A stretch of DNA of 64,000 nt from Psettodes erumei (lineage: Eukaryota; Chordata; Actinopteri; Pleuronectiformes; Psettodidae): NCBI GenBank assembly GCA_016785225.1, contig JAFBJZ010000772.1, forward strand, positions 4,091,001 to 4,155,000, in the 5' to 3' direction. Positions within the stretch are counted from its first letter, which is position 1. The number at the start of each line of letters is the position of its first letter. Below are positions 61,510 through 64,000 of the stretch, piece by piece. Below the pieces are notes generated by a model. The model was not told the DNA's origin. It searched no databases and saw nothing but the letters and a program-made list of their open reading frames with translations. Both the position numbers and the translations under genes were made by a program.

Positions 61510-64000
61510 CACAGACGGAAGATCCTGTCTTAACCAAAGAAGGTCACTAATGAGCTCCTTGCCTATCTGATCCTTTGGGGAACCTGTTTCTAACTGTGTG
61601 AGTGTGTGAGTGTGTGTGAGTGTGTGTGTGTGTGTGTGTGGGGGTGACAATGGAAAAACACCACATCAGTGCCACTGTATCTAAGGCAGTCACTACCACA
61701 CCAGTGGGTAGATAAGAAAGCAAGTATGAAATAAAATGAACTGAGGAGTGTGGAAATGTTGAATTACAGGAGTACAAGTGCACTAGAGAACTGAAAACCT
61801 TTGGTTCATGGCACAAAGATTTTTTTCATGATGACAAGAAGCAATACAACAAATTTTCTGTGAAATCCGACCTACTGCCACTCTGTAAAATGCAAAGTAC
61901 AGATTTGGGAGTCTTGCAATATTTCCACTTGTAATACTGCTTGTGATGGGCTCATTTTTAAACTAATTATACTAATATCCAAAAAGGATGTGGTAATGAA
62001 TTAATTGTAGATAGAGCAGCACATTTCGAGGGTTATGTCACCCAAATCCTTGTCAGTGTTACTGCAGATAAGACCACAGAAAACACAATCATGATGCCTA
62101 CCCAAGCTTATTTTGTGGGTAGAAGTTGTGTCAGTGAAAACTGTTCACAGTGAAATGAATGAGGTGGTGCTGCTGAATAGTCACAAATATAATTTTTCAG
62201 TGCAGTGAACGACATAAGCTAAATTCCACTCCTTTCTTTTGGATCAGATTGGAGGCAGATATTTCAAAACTTGAATGGATAAAACCCCAAATATTGGCTT
62301 GGCTACATACTACTAGACCCATTTTAGATATCTATAATCAAAGAATAAAAATTAGACAAAAATCAATAATGACAATATTAAAACAGTGATGGGGTCTCTG
62401 CTGTTATCAAGCTGCTTTTTTAACCATGAGCACCTGATTCACAGTGATATCATTGGCTTTAAAAACACGGACATTTGATGGAGTTGCCAATGACTCATTA
62501 ACAAGATCAATTTCCAGAGCTTTTCACCCACCGTCAGTCTCTAGTAATGTATGCACTCCCACACACAAATAAACTCAGGCACACACACACACACACACTG
62601 TATGAGTCATGCATTTAACCTAATGAGACACTCTTTGTTGTCTTAGTCAGATTCAAACCTGAAGATCACACCACATCTGAACCACAGCCAGAGATGATGT
62701 ATTGGTTTGCTCAAAGAGGATGAGTTTAAGGTTTATCTGAATTAGGATTATTGAAGTCATCAGATGTGGTGAAAACATGGCAAGTGGTGGTTGTACAGAG
62801 AGTGAGAGAGGGAGGTCAAATGCAAGAGAGACAGGATGATGGGGGGGGCGATGAAATGCTTAAACTAAAATGAATCTGTATTTGATTTAAGCCTCTTAGC
62901 TATACCCGCCAACCCCCACCTCCCCCCTCTGCCTTCCCCAACAGCCATCAAGGAGTAGGAATGCAAAAGTGGAACATCGACTGCTAAACTTGAGATTCAC
63001 AGGGAGAAGGATAGAGGGGGAGAAATAAGAAGGATATCTTACTGGGAATTTTGAGGTTAAAACACAGAAATGCTCACATTTGTGCTATTGTTGCTTCTAA
63101 AATGCCTTAAATGATCAGTCAATTAATGAAATTATTTTGATTTATCTTGTGTTGGCTAATTGATTAACTCAGTGGTTTTAACGGTAGAATCCATTCAGAT
63201 TTAGCTTCCCTCACTTGTTAATGAAAAGCTTTATAGAAAACTTCTTTGAAGCTTCTTCAAACCTGGACCCAAAATGGAACCCAGGACAACAAAAAACAAA
63301 TGCCCTCCTGCCAGCTGCATTAAAAATGCTGCCTCAGCAAATTGACCAAAGGCAGTGCAAACCAATCCTTTCTTAAAATCCAATGAATTCTGAAGTATGG
63401 GTCATGGGTACGCTATCAGTCACACAGTTTAATATATTTGTGTTTTTGTTGTAGCTTTCATCAAACCGCAGCAGGGATTCTTCATGCTGAAAAACCATAG
63501 CATGGAGTTTATTCCCACATAAATATTTCAGTAAGTTTGAAGCTTTGATGAAAAAATTAAGAAAATGGAGCAACATGAATATCTGTTATCACTGATTAAG
63601 TTCTAATGTCTGGTGCTCAGGGGGGAGAGAGACAGGCTCTCTTATGGATTATTTTGCCTGTCAGAAATAGTGCTAAGGTTATATAAAACAGATTAGTGTA
63701 CCACACCATCACAACACCATCATCCATGAATCAGTTACCAAAAAACAAAGGAAGAGATGTAAATGGACAACTATAGGAAACAGTTAGAAAAACATGGGAC
63801 ATGTATAATCAAATCAACAAATCTAAAAAAAAAACAACAAATGTAAACATACACCTTTTTCTATGTGCTACATAAATGAATATTTAATCTATATGACTGT
63901 TTGGTATTTTGGTAAAAGGGATGATCAATAGCTAACCTAAAGCCAGGCTTTTGAAAGCACATAAATCTAAATAAAGTTTTTATTAATATAGTTTTTATTT
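60991..64000. other. Gene-free 3' flank of pgc
   Basis: Apart from CA/TG arrays (61479-61507, 61595-61640, 62579-62599) and a C-rich/G-rich patch near 62,840-62,935, nothing recognisable was seen. The mapk8ip2 first exon was looked for on the minus strand and not found. Confidence 0.5.
61479..61640. repeat. Opposed (CA)n and (TG)n arrays
   Basis: (CA)n at 61479-61507 and an imperfect (TG)n at about 61595-61640 are separated by about 87 bases. The arrays are mutually complementary in inverted orientation, so a single strand could fold into a hairpin of more than 25 bp. Confidence 0.9.

Overview
The window is vertebrate nuclear DNA, almost certainly from a ray-finned (teleost) fish. Genes are split by GT-AG introns. 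The gene-free DNA is AT-rich, crowded with (CA/GT)n and other microsatellites, and carries decayed fish-type retrotransposon copies. The gene neighbourhood matches the vertebrate ARSA-MAPK8IP2 block (human 22q13.33). No bacterial, viral or CRISPR features were seen. All exon models were built by hand from open frames, splice signals and remembered family sequences; no alignment was run.

Layout: (1) 1-36,240 is a 36-kb stretch with no recognisable gene. It holds microsatellites, a degraded L2/CR1-type LINE on the minus strand (about 12,070-13,990), a dispersed-repeat copy (about 3,560-3,960), a possible Penelope-type remnant (about 26,700-27,240), a striking 22-bp inverted repeat (9,207-9,268) and some small dyads. 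By human synteny it may be flank or intron of shank3, but no shank3 exon was found. (2) 36,403-39,718, plus strand: complete 8-exon arsa (arylsulfatase A, 500 aa) behind a short CpG-rich promoter. (3) 42,489-54,576, minus strand: mapk8ip2 (JIP2/IB2 scaffold), 13 coding exons seen and 1,267 residues, with only the short N-terminal exon missing. It converges tail-to-tail with arsa, as in mammals. (4) about 55,330-56,510: a second LINE relic, the reverse-transcriptase 3' half, on the minus strand. (5) 57,811-60,653, plus strand: complete 9-exon progastricsin-like aspartic protease (383 aa) with a TATA box and a poly(A) signal. (6) 60,991-64,000: no gene seen.

The three genes act in unrelated processes: lysosomal sulfatide breakdown, JNK/p38 signalling and kinesin cargo scaffolding in neurons, and gastric protein digestion. 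They are neighbours by synteny, not a pathway. No new multi-gene system was found. The points most worth checking are the missing mapk8ip2 first exon (the protease gene may be nested, on the opposite strand, in intron 1), the very large acidic exon of mapk8ip2, the miRNA-sized hairpin at 9.2 kb, the esterase-bearing LINE relic, and the compact arsa promoter with a start-stop upstream ORF.
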